From the NCBI GenBank assembly GCA_002453155.1, contig DKGG01000047.1, positions 855-30,287 of the forward strand: 29,433 nucleotides of DNA, given 5' to 3'. The stretch's first letter is position 1, and every line of letters begins with the position of its first letter. The position numbers were made by a program, and so were the translations under genes. The stretch comes from Bdellovibrionaceae bacterium UBA6776. Lineage in GTDB: Bacteria > Bdellovibrionota > Bdellovibrionia > Bdellovibrionales > UBA1609. This document shows positions 1 to 8,202 of the stretch, one piece after another. The notes below the pieces were generated by a model. It was not told the origin of the DNA, did not search any database, and worked only from the letters and a program-made list of their open reading frames with translations.

Positions 1-907
1 GTTGGGCCCTTTGCTGACCCTGCGAGCCGTAAAAACGGGCGTTTCGGCCCCCTAAAAAGAAGTTGATGTCGTGCTTTTGTGGTCCCACCAAGGATCGTCC
101 GCCTTCCAGTTCCGCCTCGATCAGTTCCTTAGCTCGACAATGCATTGCGCTTAAAACTTCCGTTCGGTCCCAATGAAGAGCTTCCTTCCCGGAAATCACA
201 TATTCCACAGAGATATCCACATTTTTATCTCTCGAAATTTGAAAAAAGGCGTCTTTTATGAAGGGGTTAAGACTCCTCAACCATTCGATCCGTTTCATCA
301 CGACGTCAGTTGCTAGGGGGAAAAAGATCCCATCCAAGCTGGAAAGAATGTCCAAAGCTGCGGCACGTGTGACTTCCCCACGACGGTAATCTCTTAAAAC
401 TCGGTTTCGTGTACGTAGGCAGCGCTTGTAATCCCGAAGAACTTTGAGCGACGACCGACCTTCCATTTCCAAAAGGTCGTCCAAAAGTTCCCTTCGGGAT
501 TCGGGCCCGCTTTTAATGGAGGTTAAACTTTCCGGGCTGAACAGCACCAACGGAAATTTCTCGGCAATCTTTTGTGGAGAACTCTGTTTAGAATTGAGGA
601 TAAATCGTTTTTTTTGATCTTGAATGCCCAATTGAAGATCATGTTCGAAGTTTCCATCCCAGATCGAGGCCTTTACGGATGCCACCGGAGAAGGAGCATC
701 TTCATCTAAATTCAAATTGTCTGTAACAAAAACATGTTGGTCCGTGGGACGAAAGGATCTTCCTCGCAAAAGAAGATACAAAGATTCAATGAGGTTTGTT
801 TTTCCTTGAGCATTGTCCCCATGAAAAATCACAACCCCTTCGGGAATTTCCAAATCCAATTGCTTGTAGTTTCGAAAATTCCGCAAACGAACTTTAGAAA
901 AGTTCAT
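1..907 (-). CDS. recF: RecF, DNA repair/replication-restart ATPase (3' end beyond window)
   Basis: RecF is an SMC-like ABC ATPase that loads RecA at single-strand gaps with RecO and RecR. Translating the minus strand from the ATG at 905-907 gives 302 visible residues. They include a Walker A motif GDNAQGKT (about residues 30-37) and, near the cut end, the RecF-family segment LVGPQKHDINFF followed by FYGSQGQQR, the region around the ABC signature. The family is usually about 360 residues, so roughly the last 60 are outside the window. The gene starts 14 bases after the dnaN stop, the usual dnaA-dnaN-recF order. No strong Shine-Dalgarno is visible in that gap, so translation may depend on coupling to dnaN. 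The assignment is secure; only the C-terminus is missing. Confidence 0.96.
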   Translation of the reverse strand, partial: MNFSKVRLRNFRNYKQLDLEIPEGVVIFHGDNAQGKTNLIESLYLLLRGRSFRPTDQHVFVTDNLNLDEDAPSPVASVKASIWDGNFEHDLQLGIQDQKKRFILNSKQSSPQKIAEKFPLVLFSPESLTSIKSGPESRRELLDDLLEMEGRSSLKVLRDYKRCLRTRNRVLRDYRRGEVTRAAALDILSSLDGIFFPLATDVVMKRIEWLRSLNPFIKDAFFQISRDKNVDISVEYVISGKEALHWDRTEVLSAMHCRAKELIEAELEGGRSLVGPQKHDINFFLGGRNARFYGSQGQQRAQ

Positions 908-921
908 AGAAGTTGAACTTT

Positions 922-2040
922 CTAAATGCGCATCGGCATGACAACGCAAGTGTAAGATTGATCTTTGTCCGGACGAACAACACCTGGAGAAAGATTGTCA
1001 TTGAAATCAATTTCAATGATGTCTTCTTTGATCGCACCAAGTACATCCAAAATGTATTTTGCGTTGAATCCAATTCGAATGTCTTTTCCTTTGTAATCCA
1101 CTTCGATTTCTTCTTTAGCATCTCCCAACTCAGGGTTGTTCGAAGCAATTTCCATCTTCCCATTGGAAAGACTCAAAGTGACACCTTTTGATTTTGCATT
1201 GGACAGCAAAGAAACTCTTTTCAATGAACTGAGCAAAGTTTCCTTTGGCGCTCTTAAAGTTTCTTTTAAATTTTTAGGAACCAATTGCAGATAGTTTGGA
1301 TAACGACCTTCGATCAATCGAATCAACAAAAGGGTATTGTCTTTTCGAAGAATCAATTGAGAACCTTCGATTGCCAGTTCAATGGAGTCACTGGTTGAAT
1401 CCAAAAGTTTTTTAATTTCGTTTAAGCCTTTTCGAGGAACAATCACTCCAGCATCCAAATTCAATTGGTCGGAACCTGAAGTTTTTCGATCCACCATACT
1501 CAATCGGTGACCATCTGTAGCAACCATTCGGATGCTGTGATCGTCTTTTCGATTTTCGAAGTACACACCGTTTAAGTGGTAACGAGTTTCATCCGTGGAA
1601 ACAGAGTACAAAGTTTTTTCAATCATTTCAGAAAGAATGTCTGAATCCATTTCGATAAACTGGTTGGTTTGGAAGGTTGGGAAAACGGGATATTCTTCCG
1701 GACTCATTCCTACCAAATTAAATACGGATTTTTTTTGAGTGACTCGAAGCCAATTGTTTTCTCTTTTTTCCAGAGCAATGGGTCCCTCCGGAAGTTCTTT
1801 GATAATTTCAAAAAGACTTTTTGCACTGACTGCCACTTTTCCAGGCTGTGAAATTTGTGCAGGAATTTGATCCTTCAAGCTCACTTCCAGATCTGTTGCG
1901 AAAACTTTGAGGTGATGATCTTCAGCTTCTAAAAGAACATTTACCAAGATGGGCATGGTATTTCTTTTTTCGACAATATTTTGAGATCGACTCAACAAGG
2001 TCAGCAAATCTTTCTTTTCAACTTCCAATCTCACGAACAC
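922..2040 (-). CDS. dnaN: DNA polymerase III beta subunit (sliding clamp)
   Basis: This is the ring-shaped processivity clamp that tethers DNA polymerase III to DNA. The protein has 372 residues, the normal family length (about 366-378). It opens with a typical clamp start (MFVRLEVEKKDLLTLLSRSQ). It contains the family segments around EYPVFP and VATDGHRLS, and ends VVMPMRI, matching the canonical clamp C-terminus VMPMRL that closes the peptide-binding pocket. It lies directly downstream of dnaA and upstream of recF on the same strand. Its start is an ATG next to the AT-rich end of the origin region, so the dnaN promoter and 5' leader overlap the predicted duplex-unwinding element. Confidence 0.98.
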   Translation of the reverse strand: MFVRLEVEKKDLLTLLSRSQNIVEKRNTMPILVNVLLEAEDHHLKVFATDLEVSLKDQIPAQISQPGKVAVSAKSLFEIIKELPEGPIALEKRENNWLRVTQKKSVFNLVGMSPEEYPVFPTFQTNQFIEMDSDILSEMIEKTLYSVSTDETRYHLNGVYFENRKDDHSIRMVATDGHRLSMVDRKTSGSDQLNLDAGVIVPRKGLNEIKKLLDSTSDSIELAIEGSQLILRKDNTLLLIRLIEGRYPNYLQLVPKNLKETLRAPKETLLSSLKRVSLLSNAKSKGVTLSLSNGKMEIASNNPELGDAKEEIEVDYKGKDIRIGFNAKYILDVLGAIKEDIIEIDFNDNLSPGVVRPDKDQSYTCVVMPMRI

Positions 2041-2259
2041 ATCCCCTTCTTTAATAAAGAGCTATATTTATATATTAAATACCGTAGTAGTAGTAGGTCC
2101 GTTAAAAACGGGATTTACTCCCTAAACTACTGAAATAACCTCACTTTTAATGTGGATAAACCTCTGGGAAACTGTGGATCTTTAGATCCGAATCTGTGGA
2201 TCACTCGAACCCACATTTTAGTTATCCCCTTTATCCACGGACTGTTCCACAATGCACAT
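2041..2259. other. oriC: Chromosomal replication origin oriC (dnaA-dnaN intergenic)
   Basis: Non-coding gap between dnaA and dnaN. Five DnaA-box-like 9-mers are visible. TGTGGATAA at 2151-2159 is a perfect reverse-complement TTATCCACA box. TGTGGATCT at 2173-2181 and TGTGGATCA at 2195-2203 share its orientation. TTATCCCCT at 2222-2230 and TTATCCACG at 2231-2239 are in the other orientation and abut each other. The first three start exactly 22 bp apart, about two helical turns. The dnaN-proximal end (about 2050-2081) is almost pure A/T, a plausible duplex-unwinding element, and next to it lies a TAG repeat. A 6-bp inverted repeat (2176-2189) overlaps the second box. Location, box content and AT-rich element together make this a strong oriC call; no experiment is available. 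Confidence 0.88.
2085..2096 (+). other. DnaA-trio-like element (TAG x4)
   Basis: Four perfect TAG triplets in a row lie between the DnaA-box cluster and the AT-rich stretch. On the minus strand the order is DnaA boxes, a GC-containing inverted repeat (2099-2111, arms CCGTT/AACGG), CTACTACTACTA, then AT-rich DNA. This is the order described for the Bacillus subtilis basal unwinding system, where DnaA-trios (3'-GAT-5' repeats) guide DnaA onto single-stranded DNA. The distance to the nearest perfect box (55 bp) is longer than in Bacillus, so a weaker unseen box may lie between. Functional assignment is by analogy. Confidence 0.65.
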
Positions 2260-3663
2260 TCACACCCCTGTGATATTGTGGATTCGCGTCTCTAACTCCT
2301 CGATAGATCTCTTGATTTCCAAATCGGCGGCCTGTTGACTTTCGATTCTGCGCAAAGCGTTGATGACCGTGGTGTGATCTTTTCCGCCAAACGCCCGACC
2401 GATATCAATCAAGGATTTATCCAGGTGTCTTTTAACCAAATACATTGCAACTTGCCGCGCAATCACCAGAGGTTTTGTGCGTGCTTTGCTTTTTAAATCG
2501 GGAAGTCGAACCTTGAAGTGATCCGCCACCAATTTTTGAATGTCTTCGGTGGTCAATGTTCCAGCATCATCATGGGCGGCCAAAACACGTTTTGCCAGCT
2601 CCAGATTGATGGGAAGACCTTGAAGTTCCGAGAACATTTTTACTTTATTGAGGTTTCCTTCCAATTCACGGATGGATCTTTTCGAAATTCGGCTGATATA
2701 TGTGACCACATCTTGGGGAAGAAAGATGTTTTTTGCCTCGGCTTTGTATCGGAGGATAGCCACACGGGTTTCAATGTCCGGCATTTGAATGTCGGCAACC
2801 ACGCCCCACTCCAAGCGGGTTCGGATTCGGTCTTCTAAACCCTTGATATCCTTAGGAAAACGGTCACTCGCAACGACCACTTGCTGACCTTTTTCAAAAA
2901 AGTCATTTAAAGTGTGGAAAAACTCCTCTTGAACAGCTTCTCCACGACCCAAAACTTGCACATCATCCATCAGCAAAACATCGCATTGCTCGCGGTAGCG
3001 CATACGGAATTTGTGCATTTCTTTCCGGCGAATGCTGGAAATCCACTCGTTCAAAAAACGCTCGGCACTGACATACATCACTCGGGCCTCGGGTTTTTTA
3101 CTGCGAATCTGATTTCCAACCGCGGTCAAAAGATGGGTTTTTCCCATCCCCGTGGGTCCACATATAAAGAGAGGGTTGATGGTCCCTTTGCCCGGATTTT
3201 CCGAAATGCTGTAGGAAGCGGCATGAGCGAACTCATTGTTTCTTCCCACCACAAAAGTAGAAAAGGTGTAATCCGGATTCAGCATATCTCGCGGATATTG
3301 AGGGGGATTTGGCCAGGGCTGCGGAGCCATTTGGGGCTCATGGCGGGGCAAATTCTCCTGGGCAGGGGCTTCAAATTCGATTGGGGATTGGTTTTTCTCG
3401 CCGGTGACCACAATCTCAATTTGAAACGGATTCTGATAAACAGCTGAAATCTCTGAACAAATTCGATCTAAGAGGTTTTGAGAGATCCAATATTTGTGGA
3501 GTTCAGTGGGAACCCCTAGAAAAAAGCAGCGTCCGCTGTTTCGATCTTCTGTTTTGACCAATTGGGTGGGCTCAAACCACATCTGTAAGGGCTTGTTATT
3601 TTGGTTTTTCGCCTTCAGGTTGCCCTTAATTTGATCCCAAAATTGTTCTTCTTGAATCAGCAC
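2260..3663 (-). CDS. dnaA: Chromosomal replication initiator DnaA
   Basis: DnaA is the AAA+ initiator that binds oriC boxes and opens the duplex. Its 467 residues show the standard layout. Domain I spans about 1-90 (FWDQIKGNLKAK..., helicase-loading/oligomerisation). A Pro/Gln-rich linker follows (about 91-130). The AAA+ domain has Walker A GPTGMGKT (169-176), Walker B DVLLMDD (228-234) and an arginine-finger segment EDRIRTRL (277-284). Domain IV has the DNA-binding signature ending FGGKDHTTVINA (425-436), with Lys where many homologues have Arg. The start is GTG at 3661-3663, preceded by a G-rich tract; an upstream ATG is out of frame. The gene is divergent from rpmH and directly upstream of oriC, allowing autoregulation by nearby DnaA boxes. 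Confidence 0.98.
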   Translation of the reverse strand: MLIQEEQFWDQIKGNLKAKNQNNKPLQMWFEPTQLVKTEDRNSGRCFFLGVPTELHKYWISQNLLDRICSEISAVYQNPFQIEIVVTGEKNQSPIEFEAPAQENLPRHEPQMAPQPWPNPPQYPRDMLNPDYTFSTFVVGRNNEFAHAASYSISENPGKGTINPLFICGPTGMGKTHLLTAVGNQIRSKKPEARVMYVSAERFLNEWISSIRRKEMHKFRMRYREQCDVLLMDDVQVLGRGEAVQEEFFHTLNDFFEKGQQVVVASDRFPKDIKGLEDRIRTRLEWGVVADIQMPDIETRVAILRYKAEAKNIFLPQDVVTYISRISKRSIRELEGNLNKVKMFSELQGLPINLELAKRVLAAHDDAGTLTTEDIQKLVADHFKVRLPDLKSKARTKPLVIARQVAMYLVKRHLDKSLIDIGRAFGGKDHTTVINALRRIESQQAADLEIKRSIEELETRIHNITGV

Positions 3664-3887
3664 CTATCCCCCACATCGTGCGTACCATAAACATTGGAGC
3701 GGACCACCCACGGAGAAGATCTAGCTTGAAGGTCCATCTAAAGTAAATGAGAGCTACCATGACCGCAAAAATCTTTCAATCTGAGTTGGGCTCTGACGTT
3801 AGGCGTTTCTTGACTGGAGCGGTTTTCCTATGATTAAGTGGCGCATCAATCAGAGACCTCATTTTGACGTAATAATAGGAGTCAGTG
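3664..3887. promoter_or_regulatory. Divergent dnaA / rpmH intergenic region
   Basis: 224 bp without a recognisable gene between the dnaA and rpmH starts. It must hold promoters for both directions. Towards rpmH there is a TTGACT at 3810-3815 and a TATGAT at 3829-3834, but they are only 13 bp apart, so they do not form a standard sigma70 pair. A good AGGAG at 3877-3881 sits 6 bases before the rpmH ATG. No perfect DnaA box was found here, which favours the dnaA-dnaN gap as the origin. A 24-codon open frame inside the gap (from the ATG at 3760) has no support as a gene. Confidence 0.5.
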
Positions 3888-4037
3888 ATGAAGCGCACAT
3901 ATCAACCAAGTCGCAAACGTCGTAGCAAAACCCATGGATTTCGATCCCGTATGGCCACAAAAAATGGCAGAAAAGTTCTTTCCCGTCGCAGAGCGAAGGG
4001 CCGGAAACGCCTTTCAGTAGCCACAGGTGGGAAATAG
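3888..4037 (+). CDS. rpmH: 50S ribosomal protein L34
   Basis: Tiny, very basic ribosomal protein of the large subunit, 49 residues. The sequence begins MKRTYQPSRKRRSKTHGFR and continues RMATKNGRKVLSRRRAKGRK, the invariant L34 pattern. ATG at 3888 follows AGGAG (3877-3881) at a 6-base spacing. It is first in a plus-strand operon with rnpA, yidD and yidC, the near-universal order. The rnpA start codon lies inside the last four codons of this gene. Confidence 0.98.
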   Translation: MKRTYQPSRKRRSKTHGFRSRMATKNGRKVLSRRRAKGRKRLSVATGGK

Positions 4038-4401
4038 TTCTGTTTATATCCCTTTAAAAAAGAAGCGTGATTTCGAGAACTTGCGTAATAGCGGAGTTGT
4101 CATTCATGTCACTCATTGGTTAATGGTGGTGTGTTTGCCGAACTCCGTTTCTGAAAATCGCGTGGGATGGACCCTTCCTAAATTTGTTGGAAACGCAGTG
4201 GTAAGAAACCGTCTGCGCAGGTGGGGCCGAGAGAGGGTTAAAGTGTGGGACTTTGCGGAATTCCCGAAGTCCTTAGATTTAAACTTTGTTTTTAAAAAAA
4301 GGGCGGCAGGGTTTTACAAAACCCTCGATCGAGAGGAATTCGGAATCGCTTTTAGCCGTGCCTTTGAAAAGGTCAAAAACCGGTATGAACGTTTTGATTA
4401 A
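4027..4401 (+). CDS. rnpA: Ribonuclease P protein component
   Basis: Protein cofactor of RNase P, which trims the 5' ends of pre-tRNAs. The 124 residues carry the family core FVGNAVVRNRLRRWGRER (about 53-70) with the RNR motif at 60-62. The only plausible start is a GTG at 4027, which overlaps rpmH by 11 bases in another frame; no later ATG or GTG precedes the conserved FENLR segment. No clear Shine-Dalgarno is visible, so translation probably depends on ribosomes finishing rpmH. Its 3' end overlaps the yidD start by 17 bases. Confidence 0.95.
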   Translation: MGNSSVYIPLKKKRDFENLRNSGVVIHVTHWLMVVCLPNSVSENRVGWTLPKFVGNAVVRNRLRRWGRERVKVWDFAEFPKSLDLNFVFKKRAAGFYKTLDREEFGIAFSRAFEKVKNRYERFD

Positions 4402-4654
4402 ATCGGTGTCAAAACCTCTGTCTTTTCTCTTCATCCTCGTTGTCAGTATGTATCGTTCTTTTTTGGGTCCCTATTTTGGGGGAAACTGTCGCTTTTATCC
4501 CAGCTGTTCTCAATACGCTTTGGATGTTTTGAAAACAGAAAACTTTTTTAAAGCCTTCTACTTAATTTTTAAAAGACTTTCTCGTTGCCACCCTTTGTCT
4601 GGAAAGAGTGGATTTGATCCAGCCCCTAAAACTTGTTGTGAGAGGAAAATATGA
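4385..4654 (+). CDS. yidD: Membrane protein insertion efficiency factor YidD
   Basis: Small membrane-associated protein linked to YidC-dependent membrane protein insertion. From the ATG at 4385 it has 89 residues. After a short N-terminal hydrophobic/amphipathic stretch come the family hallmarks YRSFLGPYFGGNCRFYPSCS, then CHPLSGKSGFDPAPK (family: HP...GxDPVP). The open frame continues upstream to 4286, but the conserved protein starts near this ATG. It overlaps rnpA by 17 bases and yidC by 4 (ATGA), so the three are translationally linked. Confidence 0.95.
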   Translation: MNVLIKSVSKPLSFLFILVVSMYRSFLGPYFGGNCRFYPSCSQYALDVLKTENFFKAFYLIFKRLSRCHPLSGKSGFDPAPKTCCERKI

Positions 4655-6291
4655 ACGACAAACCCAACTTTTTTGATGGTCGCACTCTTGGGGCAATTGC
4701 CATTGTCTTTGCAGCATGGATGGGCTGGCAGTATTACATGCAAAAAAAATATCCAGATGCATTCAAACAAACCAATGAAAATACAATTGTTGAAAATCCA
4801 AGTGCAAAATCAGATGGAGAAAGTGCGGACCAGGCTCCCTCTGACACTGTGAATGTTGCTGCGACCCCTGAAGAACCCAAGGCTGTGCTGAGCGGGGCGC
4901 CTGCTCAAATTGAATCTGTAAAAGAAAGCATTTTGGCTTTTGAATCTCCAACTTTAAATTTTGAAATTTCCTCCACCGGAATGGGAATTCGAAACATTCA
5001 TTTGAAAAAGTTTACAGATCGAGATGGCAGCATCATTGAAATTGGAGCTTCGAGTCTTGGAAAACAAACTTTTGAAACTCGGTTGTTGGGTCAAACGAAA
5101 TCCCTTCCTTTTGAACTGACAAAAGTGAACGAGCGAACCTTTATCGGTCGTGCGCGCTGGGGAGATTTGGAAATTGTTAAGAAGATCGAAGTGGTTGCGT
5201 CCAAATACGAATTGAAAACGCACATTCAAATCAATGGAACCAATCCAAATTTTATTGGTCTTTCCACTCACGTCTATGAAGAAATCAATCCGGTTCAAGG
5301 GAGCAGCTTTTTTGCTCCACAAATGGAACGGCAGGAATTTTTTATTGAGTCCGATGGATCTTCGGATCGAGTTCACATTGGTAAAGATGATGAATCCAAG
5401 AGTTTTTCAAAGGCCAGTTTGGTTTCTTTGGGCAGTCAATATTTTACCCAAGCTTTTGTGAATCAATCTGAAATTCTACCGGAATTTAAGGTGGATGTGA
5501 TTCATAAAACAAAACTGGCTCACGGTACTTTGTCTTATCAAAGTTTGGTGGGTGGAAAATTTGATGTGAGTTACATTTCGTTTTTAGGGCCGAAGGATGT
5601 TGAAATTCTTCGATCTGTAGATAGCGAATTGGACAATGTGGTTGATTTTGGTTTTTTCAGTTGGATTGCAAAATACATTTTGTGGTTCTTAAAAAGCATT
5701 TATCAGTTTGTGCACAACTGGGGTGTGGCGATCATCCTTTTGACTTTGTCTGTTCGACTTTTGGTTTTGCCATTCAATATGATGTCTTACAAATCCATGA
5801 AGGTCATGCAGGTGTTACAACCTCAGATGAAAGCCATTCGTGAAAAATATAAAGACGATCAACAACGGATGAATCAAGAGATCATGGGATTGATGAAAAC
5901 GCACAAGGCGAATCCTTTGGGTGGATGTCTTCCAATGTTGCTTCAGTTCCCCATCTTTATTGCGCTTTACCAGGTTTTGGGCCATTCCATTGAACTTTAT
6001 CAGGCGCCTTTCGCATTTTGGATTCATGATTTGAGTGCGAAGGATCCTTACTATGTTCTTCCAGTGCTGATGGGGATTACACTTTTTGTTCAGCAAAAGG
6101 TGACTCCAAATACAATGGATCCAGCACAAGCAAAAGTTTTGGCATTTATGCCCCTACTTTTTTCATTTTTTATGCTTTCTCTTCCAAGCGGTTTGACACT
6201 TTATATGTTCGTGAACGGTTTGGCGGGCGTCGCACAGCAAATGTATTTTTTAAAATTTAACCAGGTGGCAACACCTTCAATTTCAAAGTAG
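4651..6291 (+). CDS. yidC: Membrane protein insertase YidC (Oxa1 family)
   Basis: Inner-membrane insertase and chaperone that works alone or with SecYEG. 546 residues is the normal length for a Gram-negative YidC. It has an N-terminal transmembrane segment (about 11-30), a low-complexity linker, a periplasmic beta-rich domain (about 90-330) and the conserved Oxa1 core from about 340. In the core, Arg369 in LTLSVRLLVLPF corresponds to the groove arginine of the family. Further hydrophobic segments follow, including NPLGGCLPMLLQFPIF. The large periplasmic domain fits a Gram-negative host. The start overlaps yidD (ATGA) and is preceded by AGAGGA. Confidence 0.97.
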   Translation: MNDKPNFFDGRTLGAIAIVFAAWMGWQYYMQKKYPDAFKQTNENTIVENPSAKSDGESADQAPSDTVNVAATPEEPKAVLSGAPAQIESVKESILAFESPTLNFEISSTGMGIRNIHLKKFTDRDGSIIEIGASSLGKQTFETRLLGQTKSLPFELTKVNERTFIGRARWGDLEIVKKIEVVASKYELKTHIQINGTNPNFIGLSTHVYEEINPVQGSSFFAPQMERQEFFIESDGSSDRVHIGKDDESKSFSKASLVSLGSQYFTQAFVNQSEILPEFKVDVIHKTKLAHGTLSYQSLVGGKFDVSYISFLGPKDVEILRSVDSELDNVVDFGFFSWIAKYILWFLKSIYQFVHNWGVAIILLTLSVRLLVLPFNMMSYKSMKVMQVLQPQMKAIREKYKDDQQRMNQEIMGLMKTHKANPLGGCLPMLLQFPIFIALYQVLGHSIELYQAPFAFWIHDLSAKDPYYVLPVLMGITLFVQQKVTPNTMDPAQAKVLAFMPLLFSFFMLSLPSGLTLYMFVNGLAGVAQQMYFLKFNQVATPSISK

Positions 6292-6307
6292 TAAGGAGAC
6301 AACAACT

Positions 6308-6850
6308 ATGACTTCTCTGTTAGGAAAACTGTTCGGGGGAAAGAAAAAGGGCGGAAGTGATTTAGAAACATTGATTGATGATGTTCTTAAAGATTTGATG
6401 GATTTGACCCATTTGAAACTTTCTTTCGATTTGGATCGTAAAGAAGATGAAATCACTGTGAATTTTTTCGGTGAAGACGAAGAGTTTTTGACCTCAAAAG
6501 AAGGTCAACTTTTGGACTCTATGCAATTGTACATTCGAAGAGTGGTTCAGCACCAAATGCCCGATGAAAAAGTTCATGTGAATTTGGATTGTGCGAATTT
6601 TCGAAAAGATGCCGAACAAGCATTGATCGAGCTGGCAGATAAATTGAAAGAGATCGCTCTTTCAAAAGGAAAGCCGGTTTATTTTCGTGCGCTTCCTCCG
6701 AAAGATCGAAAAGTGGTTCACCAGTATTTGGCAGAAGATGGCCGTGTGAAAAGCCGGTCCGTTGGTGATGGTCATTTTAAAAAGATCAAAATTTTTCCTT
6801 TAAAAGAAAAGAATGCGGAGACTCATGACGGGGCTTCTGAATCGCGATAA
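6308..6850 (+). CDS. jag: Jag / KhpB-type RNA-binding protein (KH + R3H)
   Basis: Cytoplasmic RNA-binding protein usually encoded beside yidC. The 180 residues comprise a short Gly/Lys-rich N-terminus, a KH-like region (about 45-95) and a C-terminal R3H domain (about 120-165) with R134-x3-H138 in DRKVVHQYLAEDGRVKSRS. The separate Jag_N domain seen in Firmicutes is absent. The KH GxxG loop appears degenerate: the usual IGRRGETLDALQ stretch reads LTSKEGQLLDSMQ, lacking the first glycine. It starts with ATG after a strong AAGGAGA at 6292-6298, and its 3' end overlaps mnmE. Confidence 0.9.
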   Translation: MTSLLGKLFGGKKKGGSDLETLIDDVLKDLMDLTHLKLSFDLDRKEDEITVNFFGEDEEFLTSKEGQLLDSMQLYIRRVVQHQMPDEKVHVNLDCANFRKDAEQALIELADKLKEIALSKGKPVYFRALPPKDRKVVHQYLAEDGRVKSRSVGDGHFKKIKIFPLKEKNAETHDGASESR

Positions 6851-8198
6851 AGACACCATTTGCGCCTTGGCCTCTGCGCCAGGTCGTGCAGGTATTTCTG
6901 TGGTACGCTTGAGCGGACCACAGGCGCAAGTTATTGCAAAAAAACTTTGCCCGTTTTTGCCCGAGTCTTTGGAATCCCATCATATTTATTACGGACATTT
7001 GAGAGATCCAAAATCCAATCACAATGTGGATGAAATTCTTGCGGCTTATTTCTCTGCCGGAAGAGGTTTTACGGGTGAAGAATGTTTTGAATTTTCACTT
7101 CATGGCAATCCAAATTTGGTAGATCAATGTTTGGAGCTGTTGGTGGAGCATGGTGCGCGTATGGCGGAACGAGGTGAATTTACATTTCGCGCCTTTCATC
7201 ATGGTCGTATTGATTTGGTTCAGGCAGAGAGTGTTTTGGATTTGATTCAAAGTGAAAGTCGAAAGTCCGCCTCTTTGTCTTTGCGACAGCTCCAGGGAAA
7301 TTTATCTTCTGAAATGTTTCAGTTGAAGTCAGAGATCACGTCGATCTTGGCTCACTTGGAAGCTAATATTGATTTTGCCGCAGAAGACATTCAAGTCGCT
7401 GAAATGGATGTTCTTCGAGATCAAACACAAGCTTTGGTTTCTCAGATTGAAAAGCTGCTTTCCAATCATCGTGCCGGTCGAATTTTACGGTCGGGATTTA
7501 AGGTGATTTTGTTGGGTTCCCCAAATGTGGGTAAATCCAGCCTTTTGAATGTTCTTTTGGGTGAAGAAAAAGCCATTGTGACTCCTATTGAAGGTACAAC
7601 TCGGGATTTGATTGAAGGCCAATTTTTATTGGAAGGGTATCCGGTGGATTTGATGGATACGGCGGGGCTTCGAGAATCCTTGGATGAGATCGAAAAAATC
7701 GGTCAGAAACGCGCTCGGGAAAAGATGGAGTCTGCGGATTTAATTTTGATGCTGATTGATGGGTCGAAAGGAGTGTTCCCCGAGGAACAAGCTCTGTTTG
7801 AGTCCTTGCCGAGGGACAAAACCTTGGTCTTGGTTCACAAATCTGATTTGAAGCCGGCCAAAATTTCTGGTGATTTTGGATCCGTTCCCTCTGTCAGATT
7901 GAGCTCTAAGACGGGCGAAGGTCTGGATGATTTGAAAGGGATGATCCTGAAAAGGATCTTGCAGGAGGTTCCTTCTGAGGACTCTGTAGTTTCAGTAAAT
8001 GCAAGACATTACAATCATTTGAAGAGGGCTCAAAAATTTCTAGGTGATTCTTTGACGCTTATGGTAAACGAGGAAAGTCCGGATCTGATTGCCCTCGAGC
8101 TGCATCAATGTCTGCGTCAGATCTATGAAATTTTGGGCGAGGTCTATGACGATCAGGTGATGGACCAGGTCTTTAGTCAGTTTTGCATAGGAAAGTAA
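6825..8198 (+). CDS. mnmE: tRNA modification GTPase MnmE
   Basis: With MnmG, MnmE makes the 5-(carboxymethyl)aminomethyl group on wobble uridine of certain tRNAs. The protein has 457 residues from the ATG at 6825, which is preceded by GGAG 4 bases upstream. An in-frame ATG at 6813 would add four residues but has no ribosome site. It has an N-terminal tetrahydrofolate-binding domain (APGRAGISVVRLSG) and helical domains. The inserted G domain has G1 GSPNVGKS (about 231-238), G2 GTTRD (257-261) and G3 DTAG (278-281). The C-terminus is the diagnostic CIGK. Odd point: the G4 motif reads HKSD (338-341) where NKxD is expected. It overlaps jag by 26 bases and is followed by mnmG after 4. Confidence 0.97.
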   Translation: MTGLLNRDKDTICALASAPGRAGISVVRLSGPQAQVIAKKLCPFLPESLESHHIYYGHLRDPKSNHNVDEILAAYFSAGRGFTGEECFEFSLHGNPNLVDQCLELLVEHGARMAERGEFTFRAFHHGRIDLVQAESVLDLIQSESRKSASLSLRQLQGNLSSEMFQLKSEITSILAHLEANIDFAAEDIQVAEMDVLRDQTQALVSQIEKLLSNHRAGRILRSGFKVILLGSPNVGKSSLLNVLLGEEKAIVTPIEGTTRDLIEGQFLLEGYPVDLMDTAGLRESLDEIEKIGQKRAREKMESADLILMLIDGSKGVFPEEQALFESLPRDKTLVLVHKSDLKPAKISGDFGSVPSVRLSSKTGEGLDDLKGMILKRILQEVPSEDSVVSVNARHYNHLKRAQKFLGDSLTLMVNEESPDLIALELHQCLRQIYEILGEVYDDQVMDQVFSQFCIGK

Positions 8199-8202
8199 TT
8201 TC

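Noticed and set aside
3760..3834. 24-codon ORF in the dnaA/rpmH gap
   Set aside because: No ribosome site, no recognisable features, overlaps the likely promoter zone.
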